Both the position numbers and the translations under genes were made by a program. The notes under the pieces are model-generated. The model saw nothing but the letters and a program-made list of their open reading frames with translations, made no database searches and was not told the origin of the DNA. A stretch of 55,405 nt of DNA. Origin: Propionibacteriaceae bacterium UBA6122 (GTDB taxonomy: Bacteria > Actinomycetota > Actinomycetes > Propionibacteriales > Propionibacteriaceae). The stretch is from contig DIVW01000039.1 of the NCBI GenBank assembly GCA_002428365.1, forward strand, positions 1 to 55,405, in the 5' to 3' direction. This document shows positions 25,208 to 34,272 of this stretch, piece after piece (the first letter of the stretch is position 1; every line of letters begins with the position of its first letter).

Positions 25208-25504
25208 TTGGCTTTGACGGCGAAAGAGGTAGCCAGACTGGGCGAGTTGGCCCGGATTCGGCTTACTGATTCCGAACTAGAACAGCTCGCCCCACAGCTG
25301 GACGTGATCCTGACGGCGGTGGCCAGAGTGTCGGAGGTGGCCGCGACTGACGTGCCGCCGACCTCGCATGCCATGGCGCTGATCAATGTTTTCCGCGAAG
25401 ACGTGGTGCAACCATCCCTATCGCCACAGGCCGTTCTGGCGGGGGCACCGTCGGTGGAGGACGGCCGATTCCGAGTGCCGCGAATCCTCGGGGAGGAAGC
25501 ATGA
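25208..25504 (+). CDS. gatC: Asp/Glu-tRNA amidotransferase subunit C
   Basis: Small subunit that stabilises GatA and holds the GatCAB complex together; the complex converts mis-acylated Glu-tRNAGln or Asp-tRNAAsn to the amide form. The 98-residue protein has the family pattern KEVARLGELARIRLTDSELEQL and LRED-like FREDVVQPSL. It starts with TTG at 25208, which is decided by AGGAG 6 bases upstream (25197-25201). Its stop overlaps the gatA start as ATGA. It is the first gene of the gat operon. Confidence 0.93.
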   Translation: MALTAKEVARLGELARIRLTDSELEQLAPQLDVILTAVARVSEVAATDVPPTSHAMALINVFREDVVQPSLSPQAVLAGAPSVEDGRFRVPRILGEEA

Positions 25505-27027
25505 GCGACCTGCTGCACACCGATGCCGCCGAGCTCAGCGGGCTGCTGGCTGACAAACAACTCAGCGCGCGCGAGCTGACCCAGGCCAGCCTGGAGCAGA
25601 TCGAGCGGGTGGACTCCGAGGTGAAGGCCTTCCTGCATGTAGACGCTGACCGGGCGCTGGCAAGCGCGGAGGCGATTGATGCCCGTCGGATGGCCGGTGA
25701 GGAACTCGGCCCGCTAGCTGGCATTCCGCTGGCGATGAAGGACATCTTCACCATGACCGGCGCTCCGACCACCTGCGGATCGCGAATCCTGGAGGGTTGG
25801 GTGCCGCCCTACAACTCCACCATTACCGACAAGGTGTTGGCGGCTGGCATCGTGGTGCTCGGCAAGACCAACATGGACGAGTTCGCGATGGGCTCATCGA
25901 CAGAGAACTCTGGCTACTTCACCACCCACAACCCTTGGGATCTCGACCGGATCCCTGGTGGCTCTGGCGGCGGTTCTGCGGCAGCATTGGCCGCTTTCGA
26001 AGCCCCGCTGGCCCTGGGCACCGATACTGGCGGCTCGATTCGGCAGCCGGCCGCGGTCACGGCCACCGTCGGGGTGAAGCCGACCTACGGCGCCACGTCC
26101 CGCTACGGCGTGGTGGCGATGGCGTCCAGCCTTGACACTCCCGGGCCGTGCGCACGCACCGTGCTGGACGCGGCATTGCTGCACCAGGTGATTGCTGGGT
26201 GGGATCCTCGGGATTCGACCTCCATTAACGCCGCGGTGCCCGACGTCGTGGCTGCTGCCAAACACGCTGAGGTGAAGGGGCTCAAGATCGCGGTGGTCCG
26301 CGAACTCGGCGGTGACGGCTATGCCCCCGGCGTGCTCCAACGGTTCAACGAGGCGTTGGCGGTGCTGGCCGAGCTTGGCGCCGAGATCACTGAGGTCTCC
26401 TGCCCCAACTTCGACTATGCGCTGAGCGCGTACTACCTGATCATGCCCAGCGAGGTCAGCTCCAACCTGGCCCGCTTCGATGCCATGCGATATGGCCTGC
26501 GGGTCGGCGATGACGGCGTGAACAGCGTTGAAGACGTGATGAACCTGACTCGGGGTGCCGGATTCGGGGCCGAAGTGAAACGACGGATCATCATCGGCAC
26601 CTACGCCCTGTCCTCGGGTTACTACGACGCCTACTACGGCTCGGCCCAGAAAGTGCGGACGCTGATCACCCAGGATTTCGACGCCGCGTTCGCCAGCGCC
26701 GACGTGCTCGTCTCGCCAACGACTCCGACCACCGCGTTCAAAATCGGGGAACGGGTTGATGACCCGCTGGCGATGTACAAGGCCGATCTGTGCACGATCC
26801 CGTCCAACCTGGCCGGGAACTGCGCCATCTCAGTGCCGGTTGGCCTCAGCCCGGACGACGGCTTGCCGGTTGGTTTCCAGATCATGGCCCCCGCCATGGC
26901 CGACGACCGGCTCTATCGGGTCGGCGCTGCGCTGGAGCAGGCGCTGACTGATCGCTGGGGTGGGCCGCTGCTTAATCAACTGGTTGCTTCGCCAGCTGGT
27001 GCCTACCTGAGCGGGGGTGCGCGATGA
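25501..27027 (+). CDS. gatA: Asp/Glu-tRNA amidotransferase subunit A
   Basis: Amidase subunit that releases ammonia from glutamine for transamidation. The 508 residues contain the amidase-signature triad: Lys in IPLAMKDIF, the Ser in GGSGGGSAAALAA and the nucleophile Ser in GTDTGGSIRQPAA. It also has FAMGSSTENS, where GatA proteins contact the complex, and NLAGNCAISVPVG near the end. GGAGG lies 4 bases before the ATG, and both ends overlap neighbours by four bases (ATGA), so the three subunits are translationally coupled in equal amounts. Confidence 0.97.
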   Translation: MSDLLHTDAAELSGLLADKQLSARELTQASLEQIERVDSEVKAFLHVDADRALASAEAIDARRMAGEELGPLAGIPLAMKDIFTMTGAPTTCGSRILEGWVPPYNSTITDKVLAAGIVVLGKTNMDEFAMGSSTENSGYFTTHNPWDLDRIPGGSGGGSAAALAAFEAPLALGTDTGGSIRQPAAVTATVGVKPTYGATSRYGVVAMASSLDTPGPCARTVLDAALLHQVIAGWDPRDSTSINAAVPDVVAAAKHAEVKGLKIAVVRELGGDGYAPGVLQRFNEALAVLAELGAEITEVSCPNFDYALSAYYLIMPSEVSSNLARFDAMRYGLRVGDDGVNSVEDVMNLTRGAGFGAEVKRRIIIGTYALSSGYYDAYYGSAQKVRTLITQDFDAAFASADVLVSPTTPTTAFKIGERVDDPLAMYKADLCTIPSNLAGNCAISVPVGLSPDDGLPVGFQIMAPAMADDRLYRVGAALEQALTDRWGGPLLNQLVASPAGAYLSGGAR

Positions 27028-28514
27028 GCGTGGACCTAATGGACTTCGACGACGCGATGGCGTCCTTCGACCCGGTGCTGGGGTTGGAGGTGCACGTTGA
27101 GCTGAACACCGCGACCAAAATGTTTTGCGGCTGCGCAAACCAGTTCGGCGATGTGCCCAACTCCAACACCTGCCCGGTCTGTCTTGGCTTGCCAGGCTCG
27201 TTGCCGGTGGTCAACGGCAAGGCGATTGAGTCGGCGATCCGGATCGGGTTGGCACTTGGTTGTGACATCGCGGGGTGGTGTCGCTTCGCGCGGAAGAACT
27301 ACTTCTACCCGGACATGACCAAAGACTTCCAGACTTCCCAGTACGACGAGCCGATCGCCTTCAACGGGATGGTCGAGCTCGAAGTCGACGGCGAGATCTT
27401 CTCCATTGAGATCGAGCGGGCCCACATGGAAGAGGACGCCGGCAAGCTCGTCCACGCTGGCGGGGCGACCGGTCGGATCGGCGATGCCGAGTACTCGCTG
27501 GTTGACTACAACCGGGCTGGCACTCCGCTGATCGAGATCGTCACCAGGCCGATTCGGGGCACCGGGGCCAAGGCGCCAGCAGTGGCCAAGGCCTATGTGT
27601 CCTATTTGCGCGACCTGATGCGCGCCCTTGGGGTCTCAGACGTCCGGATGGAGCAGGGATCGTTGCGCTGTGATGCCAACGTCTCCTTGATGCCCAAGGG
27701 CGAGACCGAACTCGGCCTGCGCACTGAAACCAAGAACGTCAACTCGCTGCGCAGCATCGAAAACGCTCTCCACTACGAGATTCGCCGACAAGCCGCGCTG
27801 CTGGCCGCTGGCGGCAAAGTGCATCAGGAGACCCGTCACTGGCATGAGGAGGGCTACACCACCGCGGGGCGCTCCAAGGAAGAGGCCGAGGACTACCGCT
27901 ACTTTCCCGAGCCGGATTTGGTGCCGGTGGCGCCGAGTCCGGAATGGGTGGAGCAGTTGCGGGCCACCCTGCCTGAGGTGCCGGCGGTGAAACGCAAACG
28001 GCTGCAGGCGGCGTGGGACTTCACCGATCAGGAGTTCGCCGACATCGTCAATGCCGACGCCCTGGAGTTGATCGAGGCGACGGTCGCCGCCGGAGCTTTG
28101 CCGTCCTCGGCTCGCAAGTGGTGGCTGACCGAGTTGGCCCGCCGCGCGAACGAAGCCGGGCTCGAGCTTGCTCAACTGGCAATCACGCCGGGTCAAGTGG
28201 CCGCGCTCCAGGAGTTGGTCGACGCCGGGACCCTCAACGACAAGTTGGCTCGCCAGGTAATCGACGGTGTGCTGGCCGGGGAGGGTGATCCGGCCGCTGT
28301 GGTGGCCGGTCGTGGCTTGGCGGTGGTCTCCGACGATGGCGCCTTGGCGGCAGCAGTTGATCGCGCGATTCAGGCTAATCCGGACGTCGCGGCGAAGATC
28401 CGCGAAGGCAAGGTAGCTGCTGCTGGCGCCCTGATTGGTGCGGTGATGAAGGAGATGCGCGGCCAGGCCGACGCCGCCCGTGTCCGTGAACTGATCCTGG
28501 CCCGACTTGGCTGA
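27024..28514 (+). CDS. gatB: Asp/Glu-tRNA amidotransferase subunit B
   Basis: Binds the mischarged tRNA, activates it with ATP and accepts ammonia from GatA. The 496 residues include the N-terminal signature GLEVHVELNTATKMFCGC, the zinc-type cysteines in FCGC and NTCPVCLGLPGSLPV, YFYPDM, ARKN, the MEQGSLRCDANVSL signature and a C-terminal helical YqeY-like tail (about 345-496). Start is the ATG at 27024, overlapping the gatA stop. The 3' end overlaps the following VanZ gene by 8 bases. Confidence 0.97.
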   Translation: MSVDLMDFDDAMASFDPVLGLEVHVELNTATKMFCGCANQFGDVPNSNTCPVCLGLPGSLPVVNGKAIESAIRIGLALGCDIAGWCRFARKNYFYPDMTKDFQTSQYDEPIAFNGMVELEVDGEIFSIEIERAHMEEDAGKLVHAGGATGRIGDAEYSLVDYNRAGTPLIEIVTRPIRGTGAKAPAVAKAYVSYLRDLMRALGVSDVRMEQGSLRCDANVSLMPKGETELGLRTETKNVNSLRSIENALHYEIRRQAALLAAGGKVHQETRHWHEEGYTTAGRSKEEAEDYRYFPEPDLVPVAPSPEWVEQLRATLPEVPAVKRKRLQAAWDFTDQEFADIVNADALELIEATVAAGALPSSARKWWLTELARRANEAGLELAQLAITPGQVAALQELVDAGTLNDKLARQVIDGVLAGEGDPAAVVAGRGLAVVSDDGALAAAVDRAIQANPDVAAKIREGKVAAAGALIGAVMKEMRGQADAARVRELILARLG

Positions 28515-28923
28515 TCGCCAACACCGGCCCTCACCACTCGACGAATCGCCGGGTGGCTCGGTGGAGCCTGCCCCCAGACTCGACGCAGCGACCCGCAAGG
28601 TGTTGTGGTGGCTGGTGGTTCCGGTGTTGGCCTTGCACCTGTTGGCCCTCTATCTGCCGGGCAATCCGGCGACCCCCGACCCGCTCTATGTCGACAAGGT
28701 GGTCCACGCCGCGCTGTTCGGCATCCCGGTGTGGGTGCTGGGTCGGTTGACCGGACGCGGCTGGCTGATCGCGGCGGTCTTCGCCGTCCACGCCGGGATC
28801 AGCGAGTTGGCCCAGAAGTGGTGGATCCCCAATCGCAGCGGAGACATCTACGACGGTCTGGCCGATCTGGTGGGCATCGGCATCGCCGTGTGGTGGCTGC
28901 ATCGCACCCGGGGCGACGGGTAG
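28507..28923 (+). CDS. VanZ-like membrane protein
   Basis: A 138-residue membrane protein with a disordered N-terminus, then helices at about 33-52, 65-80, 85-103 and 118-135. The segments YLPGNP, DKVVHAALFGIPVWVLGR and AGISELAQKWWIPNRSGDIYDGLADLVGIGIA match the VanZ family, in which the His and the Glu/Asp motifs are conserved. Some members affect teicoplanin tolerance; most have no known role. The TTG at 28507 overlaps gatB by 8 bases; GTG at 28561 is an alternative. It is part of the gat transcription unit, four bases before the helicase gene. Confidence 0.7.
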   Translation: MADRQHRPSPLDESPGGSVEPAPRLDAATRKVLWWLVVPVLALHLLALYLPGNPATPDPLYVDKVVHAALFGIPVWVLGRLTGRGWLIAAVFAVHAGISELAQKWWIPNRSGDIYDGLADLVGIGIAVWWLHRTRGDG

Positions 28924-28927
28924 CGGT

Positions 28928-30685
28928 TTGCCGAACAGTTCTGCGCTAGACCAGCTTTCCCCAGCCTTCCCCGGCCGCGCCGCCTGGGGCACGGCCGCGC
29001 GCCTCCGCGCCTGGCAGGTAGCCGCACTGCGCCGCTACCGCGAGCTCGATCCACTCGATTTCCTGGCTGTGGCCACCCCAGGCGCGGGTAAAACCACCTT
29101 CGCGCTGCGAGTGGCGACTGAACTGCTTGCGCAGCGGCGAATCGAGCAGGTGATCGTGGTCACCCCCACTGAGCACCTCAAGGTGCAGTGGGCCGAGGCC
29201 GCAGCAAAGGTGGGCCTGCACCTCGACCCTGGCTTAGGCAATGCCAAGCGCGGCCGTAGCAAACAGTTTCACGGCCAAGCGGTGACCTATGCCGGGGTGG
29301 CCGCAGCCACGCACAGTTACGAAGCCCGGACAGTGGCGGCCAAGACGCTGGTGATCTTCGATGAGATCCACCACGCCGGCGACGCGCGCAGCTGGGGCGA
29401 GGCGATCGAGCAGGCGTTCTGCCTGGCCACCAGGCGCTTGGCGCTCACCGGCACTCCCTTCCGCAGCGATACCAACAAGATCCCTTTCGTGAGATACCTC
29501 GATACCGGGGACGGAGTGCGTCGATCCGAGGCTGACTACGTCTACGGCTACGCCGAGGCGTTGCGCGACCAAGTGGTGCGTCCGGTGGTCTTTCTGGCCT
29601 ACGGCGGCGGGATGCGCTGGCGCACTCGGGCCGGTGACGAATTGGCGGCCAACCTCGGTGAGCCGCTCACCAAGGACGTCACCGCTCAAGCCTGGCGCAC
29701 AGCTCTCGATCCGGCGGGGGAGTGGATTCACTCGGTGCTGCGGGCCGCCGATCAGCGTCTTAGCGAGGTGCGTCGCCACATTCCCGACGCCGGCGGGCTG
29801 GTGATCGCCAGCGACCAAAGACAGGCCCGCGCATATGCGCGGGCGCTGGAGAAGATCTGTGAGCAACGACCGACCGTGGTGCTCAGTGATGACACTGGGG
29901 CCAGCCGTCGGATCGAGAAGTTCGCCCAAAGCGAGGACCGCTGGATGGTAGCGGTGCGCATGGTCTCCGAAGGTGTGGACGTACCCCGGCTGGCGGTCGG
30001 GGTGTATGCCACGGCGACCTCGACCCCGCTCTTCTTCGCGCAAGCAGTGGGGCGCTTCGTCCGCAGCCGGCGACGCGGTGAGTTGGCCAGCATCTTTCTG
30101 CCCACGGTGCCGATCCTGCTAGCCCACGCCAGCACCCTGGAGAAGCAGCGGGACCACGTGCTGGGTAAACCGCCAGCCACCGACGGCGACCTATGGGCGC
30201 CAGAGGAGGCACTACTGGCCGAGGCGAACCGGCAGCGCAAACTGGCGGAGTTTGAAGGCGAACAAGAAACGCTGGAGGCAATCGCAGCCTTCGACCACGT
30301 GCTTTTCGATGCGCGGGCCTACGGGCTGCAGACCGAAGCGTCCAGTGCCGAGGAAGCCGAATACCTCGGCCTGCCTGGCCTGCTGGAGCCCGATCAGGTG
30401 AGCGCATTGTTGGCTGAGCGGCAACGCCGCCAGCTGGCGCGCCGCGACCGACAGTCCCGTCGGGACAAAGAACCGGCTGAAGTGAGCCTGTTCCGGGCGC
30501 TGGAGGGTCGTCGCAAGGAACTCAACAGCCTGGTCGCGCAGGTGGCCCGCTCCCGCGGAGTGCCGCACAGCCACGTGCATGCTGGCTTGCGGCGCGAGGT
30601 TGGCGGGCCGCCACTGGCCCAGGCCACCACCGAACAGGTGGAGGCCAGGATCAAGGCGGCTCGGCGTTGGCTGGAAAGCGCGTAG
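28928..30685 (+). CDS. DEAD/DEAH-box superfamily 2 helicase
   Basis: A 585-residue SF2 helicase or translocase. Visible motifs: LRAWQVAAL before the core, Walker A ATPGAGKTT (about 50-58), VVTPTEHLKVQW (Ia), Walker B DEIHH (about 145), LTGTPFRSD (III), then the second RecA fold with GLVIASDQRQARAYA, SEGVDVPRLAVGVYAT (V) and QAVGRFVRSRRR (VI). The C-terminal 150 residues are helical and basic with no known domain. It belongs to the radA/UvrB-like SF2 group by motif spelling, but I cannot name a subfamily. A TTG start at 28928 follows VanZ by four bases, so it is probably the last gene of the gat unit. A strong hairpin terminator follows. Confidence 0.85.
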   Translation: MPNSSALDQLSPAFPGRAAWGTAARLRAWQVAALRRYRELDPLDFLAVATPGAGKTTFALRVATELLAQRRIEQVIVVTPTEHLKVQWAEAAAKVGLHLDPGLGNAKRGRSKQFHGQAVTYAGVAAATHSYEARTVAAKTLVIFDEIHHAGDARSWGEAIEQAFCLATRRLALTGTPFRSDTNKIPFVRYLDTGDGVRRSEADYVYGYAEALRDQVVRPVVFLAYGGGMRWRTRAGDELAANLGEPLTKDVTAQAWRTALDPAGEWIHSVLRAADQRLSEVRRHIPDAGGLVIASDQRQARAYARALEKICEQRPTVVLSDDTGASRRIEKFAQSEDRWMVAVRMVSEGVDVPRLAVGVYATATSTPLFFAQAVGRFVRSRRRGELASIFLPTVPILLAHASTLEKQRDHVLGKPPATDGDLWAPEEALLAEANRQRKLAEFEGEQETLEAIAAFDHVLFDARAYGLQTEASSAEEAEYLGLPGLLEPDQVSALLAERQRRQLARRDRQSRRDKEPAEVSLFRALEGRRKELNSLVAQVARSRGVPHSHVHAGLRREVGGPPLAQATTEQVEARIKAARRWLESA

Positions 30686-30699
30686 CCGCCCCGAAACGC

Positions 30700-30737
30700 C
30701 GATAGTGGCCCGCCGGTTTCCCGACGGGCCACTATCG
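30700..30737. terminator. Bidirectional terminator between helicase and serA
   Basis: CGATAGTGGCCCGCCGG and CCGACGGGCCACTATCG form a 17-position stem with one C/A mismatch and a TTTC loop. It lies in the 69-base gap between two convergent stops, so it can serve both genes. Confidence 0.75.
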
Positions 30738-30754
30738 AAGTTGCTGCTGATCGA

Positions 30755-31924
30755 TCAGATCACTCGGGCCGACAGCACCCCATCGATGCTCTTGATCTTG
30801 GTGACCAGGCTGGCCGGCACCTCGCCGTCGACGTCCACCAAGGTGTAGGCCAACTCGCCGCGCGACTTGTTGAGAAGGTCGGAGATGTTGAGCCCGGCAT
30901 CGGCCAGCAGAGTGGAAATCTGGCCGACCATGTTGGGCACATTGCTATTGGCGATAGCCAAACGCTGGGTGCCAGCGACCCGGGCCAATTCGGCTTCGGG
31001 GAAGTTCACCGAGTTCTTGATCGTGCCGTCCTCAAGGTAGGCCTTGAGCTCCTCGGCGGCCATATAGGCGCAGTTTTCTTCGGCTTCGTTGGTGGAGGCG
31101 CCCAAATGGGGCAGGGTGACCACATTCGGCCGCTTGTTCAGCTCTGGGGTGGGGAAGTCGCACACATAGCCACGCAGGCTGCCGCTCTCCAAAGCTTCTA
31201 CCACCGCTGCGCCATCGACGATCGGGCCGCGGGCGAAGTTCACCAGCACCGCCGACTTGCGCATGACGCCAAGCTGCGCGGCGCCGATCAGGCCCTTAGT
31301 GCCATCAACCAGTGGGACGTGGACGGTGACGATGTCGGCCCGCTTCAGCATGGCGTCCAGATTGATCACCCGCTCCACCTTGCTCGACAGGTTCCAGGCG
31401 TGCTCGACGGTGATCGCCGGATCGAAGCCCATCACCTTCATTCCCAGGCCGACGGCAGCATTAGCCACCTCAACGCCGATCGCACCGAGGCCGACGACCC
31501 CCAGCGTGCGGCCGGGTAGCTCAAAGCCGACGAACTGCTTCTTGCCAGCTTCGACCGCCTTGTCCATGCTGGCGGCATCGCCGTCGAGACGATGAGCGAA
31601 AGAGGCCGCCGGAATGATGTTGCGGGCGGCGAGGAAGATCGCCGCCACGACGAGTTCCTTCACCGCGTTGGCGTTGGCGCCGGGGGTGTTGAACACCGGG
31701 ATACCCAAGGCGCTGTACTCGGCGATCGGGATGTTGTTGGTGCCAGCCCCGGCGCGGGCCACTGCCAGCACCGAACCCGGAATCTCGACGCCGTGCAGGC
31801 TGGCCGAACGCAGCAGGATCGCGTCGGGGGAATCGAGATCGTTCCCAACGACGTAGCTGTCCTCGGGCAGGCGGTTGAGCCCGACCTTGCTGATGGCGTT
31901 GAGCGTTTTGATCTGGAAAGTCAT
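30755..31924 (-). CDS. serA: D-3-phosphoglycerate dehydrogenase with ACT domain
   Basis: First step of serine synthesis: oxidises 3-phosphoglycerate to 3-phosphohydroxypyruvate with NAD. The 389 residues contain the Rossmann motif VVGLGAIGVEVANA, the substrate/catalytic Arg in VNFARGPIVDGAA, LPHLGASTNEAEENC with the catalytic His, and a C-terminal ACT domain (about 318-389, VPNMVGQISTLLADAGLNI) that usually binds serine. It is the short ACT form, without the extra ASB domain of many actinobacterial SerA proteins. The ATG at 31924 is preceded by GAGGA with 6-7 bases. It starts 8 bases after the serC stop, giving a serC-serA operon. Confidence 0.93.
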   Translation of the reverse strand: MTFQIKTLNAISKVGLNRLPEDSYVVGNDLDSPDAILLRSASLHGVEIPGSVLAVARAGAGTNNIPIAEYSALGIPVFNTPGANANAVKELVVAAIFLAARNIIPAASFAHRLDGDAASMDKAVEAGKKQFVGFELPGRTLGVVGLGAIGVEVANAAVGLGMKVMGFDPAITVEHAWNLSSKVERVINLDAMLKRADIVTVHVPLVDGTKGLIGAAQLGVMRKSAVLVNFARGPIVDGAAVVEALESGSLRGYVCDFPTPELNKRPNVVTLPHLGASTNEAEENCAYMAAEELKAYLEDGTIKNSVNFPEAELARVAGTQRLAIANSNVPNMVGQISTLLADAGLNISDLLNKSRGELAYTLVDVDGEVPASLVTKIKSIDGVLSARVI

Positions 31925-31932
31925 TTCAGTCC

Positions 31933-33024
31933 TCACCCGTTGCGGCGTTCGAAATCAGTCATGAAGTCAATCAACGCCTGCACACCTTCAGCGGGCATGG
32001 CGTTATAGATGCTGGCGCGCATGCCACCGACGCTGCGGTGTCCGGCCAGGTTGGTCAATCCGGCCGCGGTGGCCTCGGCGACGAAGGTCTTGTCGAGTTC
32101 GCCATTGGCCTGCAGGAACGGCACGTTCATCCAGGAGCGGGAATCCAGCGCGACCGGGTTGCGGTAGTAATCGCTGGCGTCGATGAACCCGTAGAGCGCC
32201 TCGGCCTTGGCACGGTTGCGCTGGGCCATGGCGGTCAAACCGCCGGTCTGAACGACCCACTTCAGGATCAGCCCGAGCAGGTAGACCCCAAAAGTCGGCG
32301 GCGTGTTGAGCATGGAGTCGGCCTCAGCCATCGCCGCGTAGTTCCACACTGACGGGGTGCCGGGACGGGCCCGTCCGAGCAGGTCGTCGCGCACGATCAC
32401 CACGCAGAGGCCTGAGGGGCCCATGTTCTTTTGGGCGCCGGCGTAGATCAGGCCATAGTCGGACACGTTGATCGGCCGGGAGAGAATCGTGGAGCTGAAA
32501 TCGGCAACCAGAGGAACCCCGCCAGTTTGGGGCACGTAGCTGAACTCCACGCCGCCGATGGTCTCGTTTGGGGTGTAGTGCAGGTAGGCCGCGCCGGGAT
32601 CAACGGTGAAGCTGCCTGGTGCGGGGGCATCGGTGTAGTTCGAGCCAGCCTGGTCGGCCAACACGTGGACGTCCAGCCCCTGAGCCTTGGCGGCCTTGAT
32701 GGCCTTCACCGACCACTGACCGGTATTGAGATAGTCGACCCGGTCGCCGACGGCGGTGATGTTCATCGGGATCGCATCGAACTGGCCGGTGGCGCCGCCT
32801 TGCAGGAACAGCACCTTGTAGTTCTCGCCGATCCCCAGCACTTCACGTAGCAGCGATTCGGTCTCGGCGGCGCAGGCGACGAAGTCCTTACCGCGGTGCG
32901 ATACCTCGAGCACGGACATTCCGGAACTCTTCCAGTCGGTCAACTCAGACTGGGCCACGGTGAGGGCCTCAAGGGGGAGCATGGCGGGACCGGCTGAGAA
33001 GTTGTATACGCGCATGCCAGACAT
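31933..33024 (-). CDS. serC: Phosphoserine aminotransferase
   Basis: Converts 3-phosphohydroxypyruvate and glutamate to phosphoserine and 2-oxoglutarate, using PLP. The 363-residue protein has the family N-terminus VYNFSAGPAMLPLE, SVLEVSHRGKDF, FLQGGATGQFDAIPMN, VADFSSTILSRPI with the PLP aspartate, the PLP lysine in YAGAQKNMGPSG, and the C-terminal GGMRASIYNAMP. ATG at 33024 or 33015 could start it; neither has a Shine-Dalgarno. It is the first gene of serC-serA. The 573-base region upstream carries an inverted repeat and may hold its control. Confidence 0.96.
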   Translation of the reverse strand: MSGMRVYNFSAGPAMLPLEALTVAQSELTDWKSSGMSVLEVSHRGKDFVACAAETESLLREVLGIGENYKVLFLQGGATGQFDAIPMNITAVGDRVDYLNTGQWSVKAIKAAKAQGLDVHVLADQAGSNYTDAPAPGSFTVDPGAAYLHYTPNETIGGVEFSYVPQTGGVPLVADFSSTILSRPINVSDYGLIYAGAQKNMGPSGLCVVIVRDDLLGRARPGTPSVWNYAAMAEADSMLNTPPTFGVYLLGLILKWVVQTGGLTAMAQRNRAKAEALYGFIDASDYYRNPVALDSRSWMNVPFLQANGELDKTFVAEATAAGLTNLAGHRSVGGMRASIYNAMPAEGVQALIDFMTDFERRNG

Positions 33025-33267
33025 TGTTTCAGCAACGTGACGCCCATTGGGTACCGCACGCCAGGTTTGGACGTCTGAACCAGGATCTGCGATCAGCCTT
33101 TGGCTCTCGGAAACTCCGGACTTTGCCGGGCTGCCTGGTCGGCTGCCGGTGTCGGTCGGGGTTGTGGGGGCTCGCGACGAGCCCGCGCTGCGGCGCGGTC
33201 GCGCTGAAGGGTGATCGCGAAACGGTCGAGATTCATGTTCGGTGCTTCATCTTTCGTGATGGCTGGT

Positions 33268-33328
33268 AACTGATCAGGTGGGAAGCCTGCAGGATGGCGC
33301 GGGGGGCGGGTTTCCCACCCGATCAGTT
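33268..33328. repeat. 17-bp near-perfect inverted repeat upstream of serC
   Basis: AACTGATCAGGTGGGAA (33268-33284) and TTCCCACCCGATCAGTT (33312-33328) are complementary except for one base. The mismatch becomes a G-U pair in a minus-strand transcript. The 27-base loop is GC-rich. No T-run follows either arm. It could be a structured leader, an operator pair or a small repeat element. Confidence 0.7.
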
Positions 33329-33479
33329 GGCAGGAGCGGACTGAGGTGGTCGGTTGCGCGATCAGCCCAAATGCTGTCGCCCATGCTCCTCAGCCGATGT
33401 CTCCAAGTGGGTGAAACTCGAAAGGTGACCTCGCCTTCGTCTACTTCTTTGCACAAGGTGCCTGCCTAAAGTTTGGCCG

Positions 33480-33493
33480 AAGGCCGTGGCCTT
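33480..33493. promoter_or_regulatory. Palindrome upstream of the response regulator gene
   Basis: AAGGCC-GT-GGCCTT is an exact 6+6 palindrome about 105 bases before the regulator start, a plausible dimer operator for autoregulation. There is no direct evidence of binding. Confidence 0.35.
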
Positions 33494-33597
33494 TTGGTGG
33501 TGAATAAGAGGATTCCCTCACCCACACGGCGCCGGAAATACCACTTCCAGGGCTTGGACGGTGCGAGGATGAAAGCACCATCCCGATCAGGAGTGCC

Positions 33598-34272
33598 ATG
33601 CCCTCAACGCCGCCCAGTTCTCCGACATCGTTCACACCGGCTCCACGCCGGGTGCTGGTCGTTGAGGACGAGCCGCTGATTCGCTCGCTTACCCTGTCGC
33701 TGTTGGCCAACGCCGGGTTCGAGCCGCTGGGGGTGGAGACGGCGGCCGATGCCATTGTCGGGCTGCGCGATTTTGACCCTGATGCACTACTGGTTGATCT
33801 CGATCTTGGTGAAGGCCCAGGCGGGGCGGAAGTGTTGGCCTACGCCGACCGGTACGCGCCTTGGACGGCTTTGGTGGTGTTGACCAATGCCCCCTCACCC
33901 GAGGTTGCTGGGGTGGACAGCCGGCTGATTCCGGCCCGGGCCGCCTACCTGCACAAGCGCACGCTGGGGAATGCGGCTCTGTTGTTGGAGACTCTTGAGG
34001 CAGTGCTGCGCGATCAGAAGCCCCGACGCGACGATACGGCCTCCACCGGCCCGCTGAGTGCACTGAGCAGGGATCAGCTCGAAGTGCTGCGGCTGATCGC
34101 TGCCGGGCTGTCCAATGCGGAAATCGCCGCTCGGCGGGGCACGTCCAGTCACGGGGTGGAGCAGATTGTGCAGCGGCTGATCCTGCGCCTGAATGTTGAG
34201 AAGGGTTCGGCCAACAACCCGCGGGTTCAGTTGGCCAAGCTTTACTACGCCCATGGGCCCACTGCCAGGTGA
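33598..34272 (+). CDS. Response regulator, NarL/LuxR type
   Basis: A 224-residue two-component regulator. The receiver domain (about 18-135) has VLVVEDEP with the acidic pocket, the phosphoacceptor Asp67 in ALLVDLDLG and Lys120 in AYLHKRT. A LuxR-type helix-turn-helix lies at about 155-210 (LSRDQLEVLRLIAAGLSNAEIAARRG). Receiver positions look intact except that the switch Thr region reads VVLTNAP. CAGGAG lies 4 bases before the ATG. Its stop overlaps the kinase GTG by four bases (GTGA), so the pair is translated together. Targets are unknown; the divergent serC and the downstream hisI/trp genes are neighbours, but no link is shown. Confidence 0.88.
   Translation: MPSTPPSSPTSFTPAPRRVLVVEDEPLIRSLTLSLLANAGFEPLGVETAADAIVGLRDFDPDALLVDLDLGEGPGGAEVLAYADRYAPWTALVVLTNAPSPEVAGVDSRLIPARAAYLHKRTLGNAALLLETLEAVLRDQKPRRDDTASTGPLSALSRDQLEVLRLIAAGLSNAEIAARRGTSSHGVEQIVQRLILRLNVEKGSANNPRVQLAKLYYAHGPTAR

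Larger units (their letters stand above)
33025..33597. other. 573-base intergenic region without a recognisable gene
   Basis: It separates the divergent serC and response regulator genes. Short open frames exist on both strands (33024-33269 plus, 33274-33456 minus, 33278-33469 plus), but none has a Shine-Dalgarno, family likeness or steady codon pattern. The region holds a 17-bp inverted repeat (33268-33328) and a palindrome (33480-33493). CAGGAG at 33589-33594 serves the regulator gene. I see no tRNA or riboswitch pattern. Confidence 0.6.

Noticed and set aside
33024..33269. Possible 81-codon gene divergent from serC, and the minus-strand frame 33441-33755
   Set aside because: TTG start overlapping the serC ATG, no Shine-Dalgarno, and a Cys/Arg-rich text with no likeness to a protein. 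The second frame runs through the regulator gene.
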